Assembly: GCA_017504785.1 (NCBI GenBank)
Contig: JAFVQL010000025.1
Location: forward strand, 1-53,825
Reading direction: 5' to 3'
Length of the DNA: 53,825 bases
From: Clostridia bacterium
Lineage (GTDB): Bacteria > Bacillota > Clostridia > Oscillospirales > CAG-272
Shown: in pieces, positions 1 to 11,228 of the stretch
Layout: each line of letters opens with the position of its first letter
Numbering within the stretch: position 1 is the stretch's first letter
Notes under the pieces: generated by a model
Seen by the model: the letters and a program-made list of their open reading frames with translations, nothing else
Told to the model about the DNA's origin: nothing
The model's database searches: none
Translations under genes and position numbers: made by a program

Positions 1-86
1 AATTTCATTTCACATCGAACGAAGTGAGATATTTCACAATGTGCGTTAGCACATTATTTCACGTTTTGCTTGGCAAAACATTTCAC
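1..86. repeat. Array of short hairpins spaced by a 7-mer
   Basis: The 7-mer ATTTCAC occurs four times (7-13, 31-37, 56-62, 80-86). The 17-18 bp blocks between copies are hairpins: AATGTGC-gtta-GCACATT (38-55) and GTTTTGC-ttg-GCAAAAC (63-79) are perfect, and 14-30 is a degenerate one. The array runs to the window edge and may be longer. It carries no coding capacity. Comparable arrays with other spacers lie near 24.2 and 32.2 kb. Confidence 0.7.
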
Positions 87-155
87 TTATATTTACCGCC
101 CGACAATACGCTTTTATAAGTGTAACACACTATACCTTGCAAGCAAGGCGTGTGA

Positions 156-187
156 AAAGGAGTACGAACAAATCGTCCGTACCCCTT
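156..187 (+). terminator. Rho-independent terminator (plus orientation)
   Basis: An 11-bp stem, AAAGGAGTACG against CGTACCCCTTT with one mismatch, is followed by a T-rich run ending near 195. It would stop plus-strand transcripts entering from the left edge. The T-run in the other direction is short, so it may work only weakly for the dut operon. Confidence 0.6.
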
Positions 188-206
188 TTTTCTTTTTCGG
201 GAGGTA

Positions 207-227
207 AAACCTGCTTTATGGCAGGTG
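207..227 (-). terminator. Possible terminator of the uvrB-uvrA-nrdG-dut operon
   Basis: Read on the minus strand, the hairpin ACCTGC-cataaa-GCAGGT is followed by a short T-run, about 45 bp after the dut stop codon. The stem is only 6-7 bp, so it is a weak candidate. Confidence 0.4.
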
Positions 228-270
228 TCCCTTCTTGCTCTTTCTTTATGTTTTTGCTCGATTTTGTAAA

Positions 271-708
271 TTATTGTTTGCCCGTAGAGCCGAAACCGCC
301 TGCGCCGCGCTCGGTTTTTTCCAAAGATTCACAAAGAAGAAACTCGCCCTTTACAACAGGGAGAATGCAGAGCTGTGCCACGCGCTCGCCGCCTGCCACC
401 GTTTGCTCCTCTGAAGAATGGTTATGCAAGGCGACCATAAATTCGCCACGATAATCCGAGTCGATCACGCCGACCTTATTGGCGGGCGCAAGCCCTCTTT
501 TGGATGCGATGCCGCTTCTCGCAAAGATGAAGCCCGCATAGCCCTCGGGCAGCTCCATGGCAAGCCCCGTATGGATCAAGACGGTCTTGTGCGGGGGGAT
601 CACCACGTCCTCACCCGGAAGATTATACAGATCCGCACCTGCGGCAGAGGCACTGCCATAGGTGGGAAGGATGGCGTTTTCGTTCAGCTTTTTTACCTTG
701 ATCTTCAT
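271..708 (-). CDS. dut: dUTP diphosphatase (dUTPase)
   Basis: Hydrolyses dUTP to dUMP and pyrophosphate, which keeps uracil out of DNA and supplies thymidylate synthesis. The 145-residue length is that of the trimeric dUTPase family. The conserved motifs are present in order: ARSGIASKRG near residue 63, GVIDSDYRGE near 80, and the glycine-rich C-terminal tail GAGGFGSTGK that closes over the substrate. The start codon overlaps the nrdG stop by 4 bp (ATGA), so the two are probably translationally coupled. It is the last gene of uvrB-uvrA-nrdG-dut, a group concerned with nucleotide supply and DNA repair. Confidence 0.95.
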   Translation of the reverse strand: MKIKVKKLNENAILPTYGSASAAGADLYNLPGEDVVIPPHKTVLIHTGLAMELPEGYAGFIFARSGIASKRGLAPANKVGVIDSDYRGEFMVALHNHSSEEQTVAGGERVAQLCILPVVKGEFLLCESLEKTERGAGGFGSTGKQ

Positions 709-1274
709 TGCTTGATCTCCTGATTATCAAAAATTCTGTCTTTTTTACAGCCGTCCCAAATGACGATCTTGCCTTCGGCACGGGTCCTGTTCATATCGAT
801 GATGCGCTGATTCGTCGAGCCGCGGAAGCGAATGCCGAGGCTCTTTTTTTCCTCCACGTAACGTCCGTCCACGAGAATATCCGTCAGGGCAAGGATCTCT
901 TCGGTGATCGGAAGGCATTTCGGGTGCGCTCCCATCTGCCCCGTCAATTCCTCATAAAGATTGCCCGTGAAGATCCAAAGCGTTTTCTTCGGATATCGGC
1001 GCTTAAATTCCTTCAAAAACGGAAGGAGCGCTTCCTGATTTTCCGGCTCCATCGGCTCGCCGCCCAGCACCGTTAGTCCCGCGAGGACGGGATTTTCAAA
1101 GGTCTTGTAGATCTCTTCCGCGGTCGCCTGCGTGAAGGGCTGTCCGAAATCAAACGCCCAGGTTTCTTTATTGAAGCAATTTTTGCAGCCGTTGCGGCAT
1201 CCGCTTACAAAAAGAGAGGTGCGAACCCCCTCGCCGTTCGCGATGTCGCTTTTTTTGATTGCACCGTAATACAT
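705..1274 (-). CDS. nrdG: Anaerobic ribonucleotide reductase activating protein
   Basis: Radical-SAM activase that installs the glycyl radical on the class III ribonucleotide reductase NrdD. The cluster motif CX3CX2C (CRNGCKNC) lies near residue 26, followed by the SAM-binding stretch TVLGGEPMEPENQ near 69. The 189-residue length fits NrdG rather than pyruvate formate-lyase activase. AGGAGA lies just upstream of the start. No nrdD is present in the window, so the partner enzyme must be encoded elsewhere. Its presence indicates an anaerobic or facultative organism. It sits 18 bp after uvrA. Confidence 0.9.
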   Translation of the reverse strand: MYYGAIKKSDIANGEGVRTSLFVSGCRNGCKNCFNKETWAFDFGQPFTQATAEEIYKTFENPVLAGLTVLGGEPMEPENQEALLPFLKEFKRRYPKKTLWIFTGNLYEELTGQMGAHPKCLPITEEILALTDILVDGRYVEEKKSLGIRFRGSTNQRIIDMNRTRAEGKIVIWDGCKKDRIFDNQEIKQ

Positions 1275-1292
1275 AGCGTTTCTCCTAAAGGA

Positions 1293-4130
<2,838 letters not shown>

Positions 4131-4138
4131 TTTTGCCT

Positions 4139-6103
4139 TTATCCTTTTTGGTTCTTGAGTTCGCGGATCTGATCGCGCAAAAACGCCGCCTTTTCAAACT
4201 CGAGCGTTCTCGCCGCCTCGCGCATTTCTGCATTCAGCTGATCGATCAGGCGCTCGCGCTCCAGGCGCGAAAGCTTCTTATCCGAAGCTCGCGGTGCCTT
4301 TTTGCCGATCTCGATGACGTCTGCCACCTTCTTTTTTACGCTTTCGGGCGTGATGCCGTGCGCCTCGTTATACGCCATTTGAATGGCGCGGCGGCGGTTC
4401 GTCTCATCGATCGCACCGCGCATTGAGCCCGTGACCGTATCGGCGTACATGATGACGTGACCGTTTACGTTTCTCGCGGCACGCCCCACCGTCTGTATCA
4501 GAGAGGTTTCGCTTCGGAGGAAGCCCTCTTTGTCGGCATCCAAGATCGCCACGAGGGAAACCTCGGGAATATCAAGACCCTCTCGCAGAAGGTTGATTCC
4601 GATCAGCACGTCAAACACGCCGAGGCGCAGATCTCTTATGATCTGCATGCGCTCGATCGTTTCGACCTGATGGTGAATGTATTTGACCTTGATCTCGTGC
4701 GTCAGAAGATACTCCGTGAGATCCTCCGCCATTTTCTTGGTCATGGTCGTCACCAAGACCTTTTCGCCACGCGCCGTGGTTTTTCGGATCTCGCCGATCA
4801 GATCGTCCACCTGCCCTTCCACGGGGCGAAGGGTGATCTCGGGATCGACAAGTCCCGTCGGGCGGATCAGCTGCTCCACGCGAGAGGTGCTTTCCTGCGC
4901 CTCGTACGGGCCGGGCGTTGCGCTGACGAAAACGACCTGCCCGATCCTTTCCTCAAATTCCTCGAAGAAGAGCGGACGGTTATCAAACGCGGAGGGCAAG
5001 CGGAAGCCAAACTCCACGAGGTTCTTTTTTCTTGCAAAGTCACCGCCGCTCATTCCGCGCACCTGCGGGAGCGTGACGTGCGACTCATCTACGAAAAGGA
5101 TATAATCCTTCGGAAAATAATCCAAAAGCGTATAGGGAGAAGAGCCGGGCTCTCTGCCGCTCAAAATGCGAGAATAGTTCTCTACACCCGAGCAAAAGCC
5201 AACTTCTCTTAACATTTCGATGTCATATTTGGTTCTTTCTTCGATCCTTTGCGCTTCCAAAAGCTTGTTCTGGCTTTTGAAGAACTCCACGCGCTCGCGC
5301 ATTTCTTCTTCGATCTCTGCCAGTGCCGCTTCGCGCTTTTCATCGCTGACGGCATAGTGCGTTGCGGGAAAGATCGCGGCGTAGGAAAGGATCTGCTCGA
5401 TCTCGCCCGTGACGGTATTCACCGTGCAAAGCCGATCGATCTCATCGCCGAAAAACTCCACGCGAATGGCCTTATCCTTCGAGGACGCGGGAAAGATCTC
5501 CACGACGTCTCCGCGCACGCGGAATTTATCGCGGACGAAATTAACGTCGTTCCTTTCATAGCTGATGCTGACAAGACGGCGGATCAGCTCCTCGCGCGAC
5601 ATCTCCATGCCCGCGCGCATTCCGATCAAGAGGCTTTGGTATTCCTCGGGATCGCCGAGCGAATAGATGCAGGAGACCGAGGCAACGATGATAACGTCTC
5701 TGCGCTCAAACAGCGCAGAGGTCGCGCTGTGGCGGAGCATATCGATCTCATCGTTGATCATGGCGTCCTTTTCAATATAAATATCTCTGCCGGGGATATA
5801 CGCCTCGGGTTGATAATAGTCGTAATAGGAAACGAAATATTCCACCGCATTCTCGGGAAAGAAGGAACGGAACTCCGTGCAAAGCTGTGCGGCAAGCGTT
5901 TTGTTATGCGCCAGCACCAGCGTGGGGCGGTTCAATCTTGCGATCACGTTCGCCATCGTGAAGGTCTTTCCCGAACCGGTGACACCGACAAGCGTTTGCG
6001 CGCGCTCGCCCGCTTCGATACCGCGCACGAGTGCTTCGATCGCGGCGGGCTGGTCGCCCGTGGGCGAAAATTCGCTGACAAGCTTAAAGCTTTTTTCTTC
6101 CAT
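4139..6103 (-). CDS. uvrB: Excinuclease ABC subunit B
   Basis: Helicase-like subunit that verifies damage and positions UvrC for incision. Visible are Walker [11 protein letters not shown] near residue 39, the beta-hairpin region [12 protein letters not shown] that inserts between the strands, the DESH box with VTLPQVRGM, helicase motif VI GRAARN, and a C-terminal UVR domain ([18 protein letters not shown]) that contacts UvrC. AAAGGAGAG lies 7 bp before the start. It is the first gene of a four-gene operon. The leader contains a terminator-like hairpin, and I found no LexA-type box near it. Confidence 0.97.
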   Translation of the reverse strand: MEEKSFKLVSEFSPTGDQPAAIEALVRGIEAGERAQTLVGVTGSGKTFTMANVIARLNRPTLVLAHNKTLAAQLCTEFRSFFPENAVEYFVSYYDYYQPEAYIPGRDIYIEKDAMINDEIDMLRHSATSALFERRDVIIVASVSCIYSLGDPEEYQSLLIGMRAGMEMSREELIRRLVSISYERNDVNFVRDKFRVRGDVVEIFPASSKDKAIRVEFFGDEIDRLCTVNTVTGEIEQILSYAAIFPATHYAVSDEKREAALAEIEEEMRERVEFFKSQNKLLEAQRIEERTKYDIEMLREVGFCSGVENYSRILSGREPGSSPYTLLDYFPKDYILFVDESHVTLPQVRGMSGGDFARKKNLVEFGFRLPSAFDNRPLFFEEFEERIGQVVFVSATPGPYEAQESTSRVEQLIRPTGLVDPEITLRPVEGQVDDLIGEIRKTTARGEKVLVTTMTKKMAEDLTEYLLTHEIKVKYIHHQVETIERMQIIRDLRLGVFDVLIGINLLREGLDIPEVSLVAILDADKEGFLRSETSLIQTVGRAARNVNGHVIMYADTVTGSMRGAIDETNRRRAIQMAYNEAHGITPESVKKKVADVIEIGKKAPRASDKKLSRLERERLIDQLNAEMREAARTLEFEKAAFLRDQIRELKNQKG

Positions 6104-6126
6104 CGCTTCTCTCCTTTCTTGTGGAT

Positions 6127-6187
6127 AAAAAAGACTGCTCCGCTTTCTCGGCTGCCGAAATCGGCCGGATCCTGCACGGTCAGTCTT
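6127..6187 (-). promoter_or_regulatory. Terminator-like hairpin in the uvrB leader
   Basis: On the minus strand AAGACTG (6187-6181) pairs with CAGTCTT (6137-6131), extended by CCG/CGG and enclosing the perfect hairpin GCCGA-tt-TCGGC. A run of six T follows directly. The T-run ends about 20 bp before the uvrB start, leaving no room for a promoter in between. It is either an attenuator that uvrB transcripts must pass, or the end of the yebC transcript with partial read-through. Confidence 0.5.
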
Positions 6188-6461
6188 GACGGTTTTCTAA
6201 ATCATGGGAGTGCCCAATGCACTCGCGGGGATACCCCCGATCAAAAAGGCGGGGCGTTCGGTTACGTATTTCCTTCCAAAAGAAGGGGGGCGTCCCGCTT
6301 ATGGAAAATTAAAATTTACCACAATCGGGATGGAGAACCGTGGAAAATATAAAATTTACCACAGTTCACCACAATCTGCGGATTGCGTGATCGCTACTGC
6401 TACCGATTGCGCGCTTACGCGCGTTCTCTTCTCGCTATAAAGGAGAAAAAACCAGAATTAA
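6188..6461. other. Non-coding gap with a 22-bp direct repeat
   Basis: No credible gene was found. A repeat of the form TGGAAAAT-NN-AAAATTTACCACA occurs at 6302-6323 and 6341-6363. The rest is AT/GC mosaic sequence between the uvrB leader hairpin and the larger repeats that follow. The uvrB promoter should lie here on the minus strand, but I see no convincing -35/-10 pair. Confidence 0.45.
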
Positions 6462-6566
6462 AAAAACAAAACCGATCCATTGGGGGAAAACGCAGTTTTC
6501 CAACCTTGGCATCAATAAAAAAGAGCTTTTTGTTTTTCGCTCCTACCAAAAGACCACAGGCACGGT
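6462..6566. repeat. Intergenic direct repeat, copy A
   Basis: About 105 bp, matching 6708-6840 with few differences. Both copies hold the small inverted repeat GGAAAA-cgcag-TTTTCC or a variant of it, and both end in the same stretch finishing CAGGCACGGT. The copies enclose about 140 bp of GC-rich sequence with the hairpin GCCGTAC-aagc-GTACGGC. No transposase is present. Confidence 0.65.
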
Positions 6567-6707
6567 GCTTTCTCGAAGCGCCGAGGCTCGGTCTTTGCCG
6601 AAGTACAATAGAGCGAAGAAATAGTGCCGAAGGGGTTTTCGGGAGGATCGTTCGCTCGGCGGCTCGTCGCCGTACAAGCGTACGGCAGAGACGGCGAACG
6701 GACGAAG

Positions 6708-6840
6708 AAAAACAAAACCAATCATTTTGGAGGAAAACGCAGTTTTCCAACCTTGACATCAAAGCGCAGTTTTCCAACCTTGACATCAATAAAAGAGACC
6801 TTTTTGTTTTTCGCTCCTACCAAAAGACCACAGGCACGGT
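6708..6840. repeat. Intergenic direct repeat, copy B, with internal 27-bp tandem duplication
   Basis: Matches copy A (6462-6566) but is longer because a 27-bp unit (6738-6764) is repeated in tandem at 6765-6790. The right end coincides with the last base of the yebC stop codon, so the repeat is placed exactly against the 3' end of a gene. Confidence 0.65.
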
Positions 6841-7565
6841 CAATTGTCCCAGTTGTGGAACACAGCCGTTACATCCTCATCCTCGGTAAACTTATCAAGC
6901 ATCTTCTGCATATTCTCAACGTCTTCCTCGTTGGTAAGCTCTACGTAAGTAGAGGGAACCTTTACGAGGTCTGCCGTATCGATCTTATAGCCGAGCGCGA
7001 GGATCGCATCGCGAACGGCATCGAGATCGTCTACCGCCGTATAGATAGAGTATTCACCTTCGTCACTCTTGATATCCTCTGCGCCGCACTCCAGCGCATC
7101 CTCCATCACCTTATCCTCGTCAAGCTCCTCGTCTTCATCGAGGATGGTGATAACGCCCTTTTCCTCAAAGAGGAAGGCAACGCATCCGTTCGTTCCCATA
7201 TTTCCGCCGTATTTGCTGAAATAGGAACGCACGTTACCTGCGGTGCGGTTACGGTTATCGGTAGAAGTCTCTACGATCAGAGCAACGCCCGAGGGGCCGT
7301 AGCCCTCATAAACGATCTCCTCGTAGTTGATATCGTTGTTCTCGGAGAACTTCTTGATCGTTCTCTGGATGTTTTCGTTGGGCACGTTGTTTGCCTTTGC
7401 CTTTGCGATCAGATCGCGAAGCTTCGAGTTGTTATTCGGGTCGGGACCGCCCGCCTTGATCGCAACGCACATTTCCTTGCCGATCTTGGTGAAGATCTTT
7501 GCCTTTGCGGCATCGGATTTTTCCTTCTTGTGCTTAATATTGTTCCATTTCGAATGTCCGGACAT
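6840..7565 (-). CDS. yebC: YebC/PmpR family transcriptional or translational regulator
   Basis: Member of the YebC/TACO1 family, known as DNA-binding regulators or as factors relieving ribosome stalling. The 241 residues start with the hallmark MSGHSKWNNIKHKK, followed by KIFTKIGKE and the conserved GGPDPNNNSKLR. The acidic middle and C-terminal domains are intact. It lies 27 bp downstream of argS on the same strand and is probably cotranscribed with it. Its stop codon abuts a repeat element. Confidence 0.93.
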   Translation of the reverse strand: MSGHSKWNNIKHKKEKSDAAKAKIFTKIGKEMCVAIKAGGPDPNNNSKLRDLIAKAKANNVPNENIQRTIKKFSENNDINYEEIVYEGYGPSGVALIVETSTDNRNRTAGNVRSYFSKYGGNMGTNGCVAFLFEEKGVITILDEDEELDEDKVMEDALECGAEDIKSDEGEYSIYTAVDDLDAVRDAILALGYKIDTADLVKVPSTYVELTNEEDVENMQKMLDKFTEDEDVTAVFHNWDN

Positions 7566-7592
7566 ACTGTTTCTCCTATATTTCCTTTAAAT

Positions 7593-9344
7593 TTAAATCT
7601 TTTCGGGGCTTTGCATACAGATCAGGTGCAAAGCGGTTTTCAGAACACGGCGGGTTGCCGCCGTCAGAGCGATGCGGCTCTGCTTTACGCTCGCATCCTC
7701 ACAGGAGAGGATCGAACAATCGTGATAAAAGCCGTTGTACGCGGCGCAAAGATCAAGAATATAGCGCGTGATGAGCGAGGGCTCGTACTCGGCAAGGGCC
7801 GCCTCCACACGCTCCGGGAAGCGGGAAAGCGCCTTGGCAAGCTCCATTTCACGCTCGCCGAGTGCCGCATCCGTCATCGCTACGGCACCGTCCGCCTTTT
7901 CAAGCACGGAGCAGGTGCGCGCGTAAGTATACTGCACGTAAGGACCCGTATTTCCGTCAAAGGAGAGCGCATCCTCCATCATGAAGTTGATGTCACGCAT
8001 ACGGTTGTTGGAAAGATAATAGAATACGATCGCGCCGACGCCGACCTTCTCGGCAATGTCCGCGCACTCCGCAGGATCGGGATGCTTTTCCTTGGTGATG
8101 TCGTACACGCGGCTGATCGCCTCGGCAAAAAGATCCTTCAGAAGAATTACGTTTCCCGTTCTCGTGGCAAGCTTCGCGCCGTTGATGCTCACGGTGCCGT
8201 ATGGCACGTGCACGAGCTTATCGTACCAATCGTAGCCCATCATTTCAACCACCTTGAACCACTGTGCAAAGTGAAGCGACTGTGCCGCGCTGGTGACGTA
8301 GATCGCCTTATCAAAGCCGTAGGTCCCCTTGCGGTATACGGCGGCGGCGATGTCACGTGTGGGATACAGGGTCGATCCGTCACGCTTCAAGATCAGGCAG
8401 GGGGGCATGCCGTAAGGCTCGAGATCCACGATGGAAGCACCGTCATCGATCTTCAAAAGTCCGCTATCGCGCAGCCTCTGCACCTGGGCGGGCATTTTAT
8501 CCGTATAGAAAGACTCGCCCTTATAGCTATCGAAGGTGATGCCCAGCTGACGGTAGGTCTTTTCATATTCCTCAAGGCTGACCGCAACGAACCACTTCCA
8601 AAGCGCGATATTCTCTTCGTTGCCTTCCTCGAGCTTCTTAAACTCGGCGCGGGCGGCATCCGCAAGCGGCGAGGACTTCACGCCCTCGGCAGATGCGGCG
8701 GCAGAGGCATCCTCCTCGGCCTTGATCTCGTTGTTAATACGAACGTAGAGAGCCACAAGCTCGTCCACGCCCTTCTCCTCCACGGCGGCCTTATCGTCCC
8801 ATTTCTTATAGGCGACGATCAGCTTTCCGAACTGGGTACCCCAGTCACCCAGATAGTTGATACCGACGCACTTATAGCCCGCAAACTCGTGCAGAAGCTT
8901 CAGAGAATGGCCGATCACGGTGGTGCCGAGATGGCCGATGTGGAAGGGCTTTGCCACGTTCGGCGAGGAATAGTCCAGCACGACGGTTTTGCCTTCTCCG
9001 CACATGGGAGAGCCGTAGGTCTCACCCTTTTCGGCGATCTCGCGCACGACGCGCCCTGCGAACGCAACACCGTTCACACGGAAGTTCAAATATCCGCCCT
9101 GCACCTCCACAGAGGCAAGCTCGGGAAGCGATATGCCCTCCGCGAGCGTTTTTGCAATCTCCATCGGGGAGCGGCGCAGGCTCTTCGAAAGGCGGAAGCA
9201 AGGAAGCGCAAGATCTCCCATGGCTTTATCCGGCGGATACTCCAGCATATCCAAAATCTCCTCTGCCGAAAGAGTTGCGGCAGGATATTTTTCGGCAATC
9301 AGTGCCGCAATGGCACTTGCAGTATTTTTCTTCAAATTCAGCAT
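7593..9344 (-). CDS. argS: Arginyl-tRNA synthetase
   Basis: Class I aminoacyl-tRNA synthetase charging tRNA-Arg. The 583 residues contain the N-terminal Add-1 domain, the HIGH signature in SSPNVAKPFHIGHLG near residue 127, and a KMSK-equivalent loop (GAKLATRTGNV) in which the second lysine is absent, as is common in ArgRS. The C-terminal anticodon-binding helical domain ends in ALHLICMQSPEKI. AGAGGT precedes the start. It is followed by yebC and preceded by the kinase-like gene 51 bp upstream on the same strand. Confidence 0.96.
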   Translation of the reverse strand: MLNLKKNTASAIAALIAEKYPAATLSAEEILDMLEYPPDKAMGDLALPCFRLSKSLRRSPMEIAKTLAEGISLPELASVEVQGGYLNFRVNGVAFAGRVVREIAEKGETYGSPMCGEGKTVVLDYSSPNVAKPFHIGHLGTTVIGHSLKLLHEFAGYKCVGINYLGDWGTQFGKLIVAYKKWDDKAAVEEKGVDELVALYVRINNEIKAEEDASAAASAEGVKSSPLADAARAEFKKLEEGNEENIALWKWFVAVSLEEYEKTYRQLGITFDSYKGESFYTDKMPAQVQRLRDSGLLKIDDGASIVDLEPYGMPPCLILKRDGSTLYPTRDIAAAVYRKGTYGFDKAIYVTSAAQSLHFAQWFKVVEMMGYDWYDKLVHVPYGTVSINGAKLATRTGNVILLKDLFAEAISRVYDITKEKHPDPAECADIAEKVGVGAIVFYYLSNNRMRDINFMMEDALSFDGNTGPYVQYTYARTCSVLEKADGAVAMTDAALGEREMELAKALSRFPERVEAALAEYEPSLITRYILDLCAAYNGFYHDCSILSCEDASVKQSRIALTAATRRVLKTALHLICMQSPEKI

Positions 9345-9395
9345 ATATACCTCTAATTTCAGTCCTATCGGTTAAGTCAAGCTACGGAACGGGGA

Positions 9396-10217
9396 TCAAA
9401 AGGAATTTTTCATTTTTACGTATTCCTTGCCATCTGCCTCGTAGGGCACGAGAACGGCGGGGATCAGGGAGTTCATATTAAACGCATACGCAAGCGCGGA
9501 GGTCAGTCCGCTCTTGACGTAAAATTCGCCGTCATGCTCGGCGATCTCAACGTCGGGCACGGCTTGTCCGATCTCGAGCTTCATGGCGAGAATGCGGATC
9601 TGCTCGGCATCCACCACATCGTCAATATACGAAAGGCGCTCGGGACAGATCATGGCGTGCGCGAAGGGGCGCCCCTCATTTTTCATGCGGAACGCAGCAA
9701 GAATGCAAGCAGAGATCTCCTCCGGCGTTGCATAGGTCGTATCCACCACCAGATCGTAATTGGAAAGATCTTGGATATTGACCCCGTATTTTTCGCTGTA
9801 ACGCTTTTTCTCACTCTCGCGGCGGCGCTTCGTTTCGCTCACCTGCACCTCGAGAGACGCCGTGCTCTCCCCCGTGCGGCCCGCATTCATAATGCGGAGC
9901 GCTGCGACCTCGGCATCCGTGCTAAGGTAGACCTTGAACGTCCCCTTCGTAAAATGCCATGCCATGCGGGAATCGATCACGAGAGGACGCTCGTCCTCCG
10001 AAAGCAAAACCAGCCCGTCGTCGATTTCCTTATCGATCTCAGGATGCGTTTCCATATAAACGTTGAGATCCGCAACGCTCATTCCGCGCTTCTCCGCTAC
10101 GGCACGGACGATCGCGCCCGTGGAGTAGTATTCCGCGCCGAGTGCCTCGATCAAAAGCTTGGCGACCGTGCTTTTTCCGCTGCCGAGATCTCCTGCCAAA
10201 GAAATTTTATTTCCCAT
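9396..10217 (-). CDS. Cytidylate-kinase-like protein with a ParB/Srx-like C-terminal domain
   Basis: Residues 1-175 form a P-loop nucleoside monophosphate kinase fold with GDLGSGKSTVAK near residue 8 and the substrate-site region VIDSRMAWHF. This resembles the (d)CMP kinase-like group rather than canonical Cmk. Residues 180-273 are an added domain whose pattern, VEIAEHDGEFYVKSG then a helix then IPAVLVPYE, recalls the ParB N-terminal/sulfiredoxin fold. The usual GHHR motif is replaced by GLTS. The function of the fusion is unknown; nucleotide binding is likely, and canonical CMP kinase activity is uncertain. A consensus promoter lies 29 bp upstream. It is first in the string with argS and yebC. 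Confidence 0.75.
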   Translation of the reverse strand: MGNKISLAGDLGSGKSTVAKLLIEALGAEYYSTGAIVRAVAEKRGMSVADLNVYMETHPEIDKEIDDGLVLLSEDERPLVIDSRMAWHFTKGTFKVYLSTDAEVAALRIMNAGRTGESTASLEVQVSETKRRRESEKKRYSEKYGVNIQDLSNYDLVVDTTYATPEEISACILAAFRMKNEGRPFAHAMICPERLSYIDDVVDAEQIRILAMKLEIGQAVPDVEIAEHDGEFYVKSGLTSALAYAFNMNSLIPAVLVPYEADGKEYVKMKNSF

Positions 10218-10252
10218 ATCCGCTCCTAATTATTTAAAAATATAATCAATAT

Positions 10253-10281
10253 ATTATACAATAAACCTCGGCACTTGTCAA
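10253..10281 (-). promoter_or_regulatory. Consensus promoter for the kinase-argS-yebC string
   Basis: On the minus strand TTGACA (10281-10276), a 17-bp spacer and TATAAT (10258-10253): a perfect vegetative promoter. The leader to the start codon at 10217 would be about 29 nt. Confidence 0.85.
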
Positions 10282-10329
10282 GATTTTTCGCAAGTTTTCG
10301 GCAGGAGGCAGAAAAATCGGCGGCACGGT

Positions 10330-10358
10330 GAATATTTTTGGGTAAAGCGGTAAAAATG
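10330..10358 (+). promoter_or_regulatory. Possible SigF-like promoter
   Basis: GAATA (10330-10334) and GGTAAAAATG (10349-10358) are 14 bp apart and resemble the forespore SigF consensus as I recall it. No vegetative promoter is evident before the M23 gene. The downstream protein resembles SpoIIQ, which is SigF-dependent in Bacillus. Weak evidence only. Confidence 0.3.
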
Positions 10359-10387
10359 AGAGCACGAAACCAAAGAAAGGAATCACT

Positions 10388-11035
10388 ATGGAAAAGAAAT
10401 TTAATTTCAGCGAGCAACCCATGAAAACCAAAATCATTTACGGCACCGTGATCGCCATTCTCTGCTTCAGCGCAGTGATCATCGGCATCGTCGCGGCTAG
10501 CAGAAAGCCCGTCGATCCGCCCGTGGAAACACCGCCTATTGAAGAGACACCGAACGAGCAGACGCCGCCCACCGAGGAAAAGCCCAAGGAAGAGGCGCTG
10601 ACCTTCGCGATGCCGACCGAGGGCGAGATCATGACGGCACACAGCCTTACCGTTCCCGTTTACTCCGAAACACTCGGTGAGTGGAGATTCCACACGGGAG
10701 TGGATATCGCAACGGAGGTCTCCGCACCCGTGTACGCCGCAGCGAGAGGCACGGTTACGGGAATCTTCAGCGATCCCATGCTGGGCAAGACCGTGCAGAT
10801 CACGCATGAGAACGGCATCGTTACCACCTACTCGAACCTGAACGCCACGCTGGCAGAGGGGATCGAGGTCGGCACGGAGCTTACCAAGGGAGCGATCCTC
10901 GGCGTTGTCGGCGACACGGCGATCTCCGAGGTCGCGAAGGAAGCGCATCTGCATTTCGGCATGCAGGTGAACGGCGCATCGGTAAACCCCATGGATTATA
11001 TCGAAACGGTCGGCGACAATTCTTCCACCGTTTGA
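10388..11035 (+). CDS. Membrane-anchored LytM/M23 peptidase, SpoIIQ-like
   Basis: The 215 residues comprise a short cytoplasmic tail, one membrane helix (residues 17-36), a Pro/Glu-rich linker (38-72) and a C-terminal M23 domain. The zinc ligands are present: HTGVD (His and Asp, near residue 100) and HLHFG near 179, so the enzyme may be active. The layout of single helix, linker and one LytM domain is that of SpoIIQ, the forespore half of the engulfment channel in spore formers. A general cell-wall endopeptidase role cannot be excluded. AAAGGA precedes the start. It is monocistronic, with its own terminator. Confidence 0.75.
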   Translation: MEKKFNFSEQPMKTKIIYGTVIAILCFSAVIIGIVAASRKPVDPPVETPPIEETPNEQTPPTEEKPKEEALTFAMPTEGEIMTAHSLTVPVYSETLGEWRFHTGVDIATEVSAPVYAAARGTVTGIFSDPMLGKTVQITHENGIVTTYSNLNATLAEGIEVGTELTKGAILGVVGDTAISEVAKEAHLHFGMQVNGASVNPMDYIETVGDNSSTV

Positions 11036-11041
11036 TTCTTC

Positions 11042-11071
11042 GCGGAGAGGTGCAAAACCTCTCCGCTTTTT
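11042..11071 (+). terminator. Terminator of the M23 gene
   Basis: GCGGAGAGG-tgcaaaa-CCTCTCCGC, a perfect 9-bp stem, is followed by TTTTT, just after the M23 stop codon. Confidence 0.85.
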
Positions 11072-11190
11072 CGTTCCGTTATGGTACAAAACAAAGAAAA
11101 ATCGACAAAATGCGAAAAACTTTTTGTCTTTTTCCGAGCTTTCGGCAAGCGGATGCAAAAAAAGAAGATATGAAAAAAGCCGAGGCATTC

Positions 11191-11228
11191 ATTTTTTTGC
11201 CAAAAACTCTTGCTTTTGGCAAAAAAAT
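11191..11228. promoter_or_regulatory. 15-bp perfect inverted repeat over the hom promoter
   Basis: ATTTTTTTGCCAAAA (11191-11205) and TTTTGGCAAAAAAAT (11214-11228) are perfect inverted copies around an 8-bp centre. The right arm begins inside the -35 box of the hom promoter. The stem is followed by A, not T, on the plus strand, so it does not look like a hom-directed terminator. An operator is the simplest reading. Confidence 0.5.

Noticed and set aside
1..86. CRISPR array
   Set aside because: The constant unit is only 7 bp and the variable blocks are self-complementary hairpins. No cas genes are present.
6104..6461. LexA/SOS box near uvrB
   Set aside because: I searched for GAAC-N4-GTTC and CGAAC-type dyads on both strands by eye and saw none.
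6462..6840. Insertion sequence remnant
   Set aside because: No transposase fragment, no clear terminal inverted repeats and no target duplication can be seen; it is left as a repeat of unknown kind.
6624..9356. Very long plus-strand reading frame opposite argS and yebC
   Set aside because: It is antisense to two clear genes, has no ribosome site and no family features. Codon bias of the minus-strand genes creates it.
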